A stretch of 64,000 nucleotides of DNA, taken from assembly GCA_018466975.1 (NCBI GenBank), contig CM031562.1, positions 62,001-126,000 on the forward strand, read 5' to 3'. Made by a program: the position numbers and the translations under genes. The stretch's first letter is position 1, and every line of letters begins with the position of its first letter. Source of the stretch: Sparassis latifolia. Its lineage: Eukaryota; Basidiomycota; Agaricomycetes; Polyporales; Sparassidaceae. Positions 59,832 through 64,000 of the stretch are shown here, in pieces. Below the pieces are notes generated by a model. It did not search any database. It was given only the letters and a program-made list of their open reading frames with translations, and was not told where the DNA came from.

Positions 59832-60060
59832 TGTGTACTTTCCCCCCAGAAATATTATTATGTCTCGCCACTTTCCGAGACTCCAATAGTAAGCGAAATC
59901 TTCATTTGCGCAAATGAAGGGTCATTGATTCCTTCATTCCGACATGCTTACCCTGTTGCTGACTTCAACAGCTGTCTATTGGTTTTGCCTCTATTCTACG
60001 TCATTCTCTAGTCTTTGTTCTATCTGGGTTTTAATCAACGTACATCCTCATCCCTTCATT
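59832..60060 (+). repeat. candidate 5' LTR
   Basis: The only support is position between the purine tract and gag, and a start with TG. It holds a perfect 20-bp palindrome (cttcatttgcgcaaatgaag, 59900-59919). The 3' LTR is outside the window, so it cannot be confirmed here. Confidence 0.3.
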
Positions 60061-60074
60061 GATTATTTAGCGCT

Positions 60075-63000
60075 ATGGCCGACCTTCATCCGTTACTCGC
60101 AGCGCTTGCTGCCGCAGTTTCGCCTGAGAGTTTTCAAGCCTTGCAGCCGATTTTGGATGTGCTCGACCAAAGAATTTCACAGGTATCTGCAGAAGCGGCC
60201 GCGGCACAGGCAAGTACCGTGAGTACTGCTCAGATGCAGAACATCTTACAGAACGCTCTGTCTACAGCGCAGATAACCATGCAGACACCTCCACAGAGCT
60301 CGGCTTCGCCCTCTACGATGACTGCTACGTGACCGGCGAGTATCAAGGCCGACCTCTCGCTTTTCCGAGGATGCGATTCGGACGACATGAACACCTGGAT
60401 CTCGATTATCGAAGAGTACCTTACAGCCCAGCACGTTTCAGTGGTTGACTGGGTCACGCAAATTTCGATCTTACTTCGTGACGACGCGATGCGCAGCTAC
60501 ATCGCACAAAAAAAGGAGATGAAGGAGCAAGGGAAAGTGTTGGACTGGGACAGAATGAAGCGATGGCTCAAAGGCAAGTATGATTCGCCGCTCCGAATTG
60601 AAAGCCTCCGTAATGAGCTTCACATGATAACGTATAAAGGAAATCTTGCACGTTACAGCGAGAACTTCAGAACGTATGAGTCCCAGATTCCTGCTCAGGA
60701 AATGACTTTTGGTGATCGGCTTTCCCATTTCCTTAGCCATCTCCCTCCCGATATCGCTAGGGATCTTCATCACAAGAAGCCAACCAAGCCGGAGGAGATG
60801 TATCATGCCGCCCATGAACTCGACCGACTTTCAAATCTATATCATGGCACGCAGAATCATGGCTCCTCACTAACGAAAAAGGCCAAGAACTTCTTTCGCA
60901 AAAACCCGCAGTGTTCTCCTGCCATCCCTGAATCATTCACACCACCTGTCTCGATATCGACACTGCCCGCGGCAAGCACTGGGCCAGTGCCGATGGATCT
61001 CGATGTGATGCAGCCTATGTCGAGGAATAGTAGCGGAGCCAGGACCGATTCCCGGGTACGTTGTTTCAACTGTAATGGGTTTGGTCACTTCGCTCGCAAT
61101 TGTCGCTTACCAAGAAAGCCTCGACAGTTACAACCTTCGCGCTCTCGTCCATGCCAAGATTTACATGCCTTCGAGAATGCTCCGCTGTTCAAAGATGCTC
61201 TGCCGGAGTCAACAGACATCGAGGATCAGCTCAGTTGTCCGGAACTGCACAATCTTGTACTTACTGACGGTGGTCATACAAAATTACCGTCTTATGGCAT
61301 CAAACTAGGTGATTGGGATTGCCATAAATGGCATGAAATGGATGCTATCCTCGACACGGGAGCAGCGTGCTCTTATATCAAGCTTGAACTCGTTCGACGG
61401 ATTCGTGCAGAAGTTTTTCCCATCGACACCCACGTTATATTACGAGCCGACAGTACTATGACATCTGCCTTTGCACAATTCCGTATTATGTTAGGTGGTA
61501 TCAAGTATGAAATGTATGCATATGTGCTTGATCCAAATAGCCACCTTCATTACGGTCTCGTCATCGGTCAGAACTTTATGAAGCGACATAATGCTCAACC
61601 CTGCTGGCCGAAGAACTCTTGGATGCTTTCAGATGATCGAAACATGAGAACCACAGAGATTCACCTGAGTAAGCAGACTCCGGTTAAGTCTTCATCGACT
61701 GGCGCTGTTCACATGTCACCCACGTTAGTAACAGCCGAGTCACCGCTGCATGTTATGGCCGAAGAAAGGGATAGTTTGAACATAAGATCGGAGAAAAAGA
61801 AGTCATTTGGTACGAAGTTGAAGGACTTCGTGAAGAACAAATTCCCTAAGCTATTTCGAAAAAAGGTAGGCTTTCCGCCGAAGCATCAATGGATGCATTC
61901 GGTAGAATTAAAGGACCCAAATCAGCAGTCTATCCGAGCTCGTGGATGACCGTTTTCGCCACTTGAACACGAAGCTATTCGGGATTTCGTTAATGAAGGC
62001 CTAGCAGAAGGTGTCATCGAGCCGAGTGAGTCCCCTTGGTCATCTTTATTGATACCGGTAAGGAAGAAAGATGGAACTATGCGGATTTGCGCCGATTATC
62101 GTCTACTGAATGAAAAGACGATTCGCAATAGTTACCCTTTACCACGCATTGATGATTCATATCAAAATTTAGCGGGAGCTCATTATTTTACGTCTCTCGA
62201 CCTCAAATCAGGTTACTGGCAGGTACGTCTCACCGACGATACTAAACCGAAGACCGCATTTCAAACTCGATTCGGTCATTACCAGTTTCATGTCATGCCC
62301 TTCGGGCTAGTTAATGCTCCTGCCACCTTTCAAACCATGATGAATGACGTTCTACGTAACCAGCTCGATAAGTTCGCCATGGTTTATCTCGATGACATCA
62401 TAATCTACTCACCGACATTGGAGCAGCACATCCAACATGTCAATGCCATCCTTAGCACCCTTGCCGCACACAAACTCATCCTTAATGAAGCCAAATGTAT
62501 ATGGGGAGCTACCGAACTACTCTATCTCGGACACATCATTTCTGCCAAAGGTATACATCCGAACCCTGATAAGATATCAGCGATATTGACTTGGCCTCAT
62601 CCCCAGACCATAACCCAGCTCCGGGGTTTCTTGAATATCGCTGGCTATTACAGACGTTTCATACGGAGTTTTGCGAAGACAGCTAGAGCTCTCTACTCTC
62701 TCTTGAAAGGATGTCTGCAGAAGGGATTGACTATTGAATGGCCTGAAAGTTGTGCGCAGGCATTTCAAAATTTGAAACATCATCTCACCAGTCCGCCTCT
62801 GCTTATCTATCCAGTTCCATGGCGAGTTTTCGTCATTGACAGTGACGTGTCCGATGAATGTATCGGAGGAGTTTTACAACAAACATCTTATTCACTCGAA
62901 GCGTCTAGTGAAGGGGGAAGGAATAGCGATTCTTCTGATGCTCGCTTCGAGTTCCGTGATCGCGATCTTCGCCCTATTGCCTATGAATCTCGTCGTTTGA

Positions 63001-64000
63001 CACCAACCGAACAGAGATATTCTGCGCAGGAGTGCGAGATGCTGGCTGTTGATTATTTACTTCAAAAATGGCGTGCCTATGTCGAGGGGTCACCTATCAT
63101 CATCAGGACAGACCATGAATCATTGAAATACTTTCTTACTCAAAAGAATCTCGGCCGTCGTTTACAGCGCTTTGCTGACAATATTGCCCATTTTGACGTG
63201 AAGATTGTCTATCATCCAGGGAAGCATCAGCTCACTGCTGATGCATTATCACGATGCGATGATGAAGACATACCGGATTCTGATACATTGGGCCCGCTCT
63301 TTGCTCATCCTATGGTTGTGGCGCCAGCACCTACACTTCCACACACGAATAGTGTGGATTTGATTTTTGGTTCCGAAGAATGGTTGTATCACAACAACCA
63401 AGCCGAACCGGCACCCAAATCGTCTCGAGAACAGACAGAAGAACCTAGGTCAGTGTACCAGACACTAAAGAAATGGTATGATAGCTTACACGCGAAAGCC
63501 GATAGTGGTGACTCTAGTCCTGACCAAAGCGGCTTCTTCATATGCGGCGATGTGATGTATCGCCTTCTTGATAATAAGGTCTTGGTGGTTTCTATGAATT
63601 TTGAGCAATCGGAGATGTTAGTACGGAATGTTCATCAGGATCTTGGTCACCTTGGTTTCCGACCAGTTGTTGAAGCCATCAAGGACCATGCCTGGCTGCC
63701 CGATCTTTCAGAGATTGTCGATTTCGTTATTCGCACCTGTGATCATTGTCAATTCTCACGCAGTGGCCCTGTCCCGACTCAACCTTTGCATCCTCTTTCA
63801 CGTGTTGGAGCTTGGAGTCATTGGGCTCTTGATTTCGTCAGTCCCCTCCTGCGTACAGCCGCCGGTAATGCATATTTATTGACCGCAATGGACCACGGCA
63901 CTGGTTGGACCTACGCAAATCCACTCCCGCAACGCTCGAAGGAAGCTGTCATTTCGATGCTGAAGAAAATTATTACTGCGCATGGGAAACCTTTGAATAT
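60075..64000 (+). pseudogene. Ty3/Gypsy Gag-Pol polyprotein with two in-frame TGA codons (partial)
   Basis: One frame runs from ATG 60075 to the window edge. The parts are the Gag N-terminus (60075-60329), TGA at 60330-60332, Gag with a CX2CX4HX4C zinc knuckle (CFNCNGFGHFARNC, from 61062), an aspartic protease (AILDTGAACSYI, DTG at 61353), TGA at 61947-61949, reverse transcriptase (MVYLDDIIIYS, YLDD at 62385-62396), RNase H (DSDVSDECIGGVL, RTDHESLKYF, TADALSR), the integrase HHCC zinc domain (HQDLGHLG to CDHCQF, about 63631-63755), and the start of the integrase core (HWALDFVSPL). Otherwise it is undamaged. Both stops fit C-to-T changes of CGA codons, which suggests young decay; stop suppression between protease and RT is a less likely alternative. 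Confidence 0.85.

Larger units (their letters stand above)
59832..64000 (+). mobile_element. Ty3/Gypsy LTR retrotransposon, 5' part
   Basis: Gag, protease, reverse transcriptase, RNase H and integrase blocks follow in the Ty3/Gypsy order on the plus strand and run off the right edge. The left limit is a guess: a purine tract aagggggcag (59822-59831) is followed by tgtgtactttcc, a plausible LTR start, and the LTR would end shortly before the gag ATG at 60075. A tRNA primer-binding site was not recognised, so self-priming is possible. The element is interrupted by two in-frame TGA codons. Confidence 0.85.

Noticed and set aside
61947..61949. Programmed stop suppression between protease and reverse transcriptase
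   Set aside because: A second TGA early in Gag of the same mutational type makes simple decay more likely; kept only as an alternative.

Overview
The window looks like nuclear DNA of an agaricomycete basidiomycete, most likely a polypore-type white-rot fungus (inference). The evidence is short introns (mostly 47-70 nt) with CTNAY branch sites, an F-box/LRR paralogue cluster, a DUF6532-like gene, a Plavaka DNA transposase, a TET/JBP-like dioxygenase, a Crinkler-type gene and a Ty3/Gypsy element. The track of simple ORFs is misleading here because most real genes are intron-rich. I rebuilt exon chains by hand and kept only those in which reading frame, splice sites and branch sites agree.

Layout. 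1-552: 3' end of an unidentified gene. 3.1-14.5 kb: five consecutive plus-strand genes whose spliced frames are all open: a TET/JBP-like 2-oxoglutarate dioxygenase (418 aa), a DUF6532-like protein (473 aa), a coiled-coil protein (208 aa), a small five-exon protein (155 aa) and a complete 11-exon Plavaka transposase (1262 aa). 15.3-22.8 kb: a very large, decayed Pro/Ser/Arg-rich coiled-coil gene followed by a second partial copy of its own middle part. 22.8-27.4 kb: no recognisable gene. 27.4-30.0 kb: an intact F-box/LRR-like gene and, on the minus strand, a small protein with a PD-(D/E)XK-like signature. 30.8-31.3 kb: a decayed fragment of a diflavin reductase. 33-40.6 kb: three tandem F-box/LRR paralogues, the middle one broken by an insertion. 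41-42.3 kb: a decayed MFS transporter. 43.9-46.0 kb: a Crinkler-type gene (ubiquitin-like header, PD-(D/E)XK-like domain, protein-kinase-like domain) that is either cut by one TGA or spliced around it. 46.7-49.9 kb: a small hypothetical gene, a decayed zinc-finger gene and a decayed F-box gene. 50-57 kb: gene-poor repeats including three tRNA-derived SINE-like copies. 57.1-59.0 kb: an intact trypsin-fold serine protease gene on the minus strand. 59.8-64 kb: the 5' half of a Ty3/Gypsy retrotransposon that runs off the window.

The most interesting system is the co-directional block at 3.1-14.5 kb. A predicted 5-methylcytosine-oxidising type enzyme sits with a Plavaka transposase and three companion genes, all apparently intact, while nearly everything around them has decayed. 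TET/JBP expansions linked to DNA transposons are known in agaricomycetes, mainly with KDZ elements; whether this block moves as one unit is inference, since I could not find terminal repeats. The second is the Crinkler-type gene with its header-nuclease-kinase architecture.
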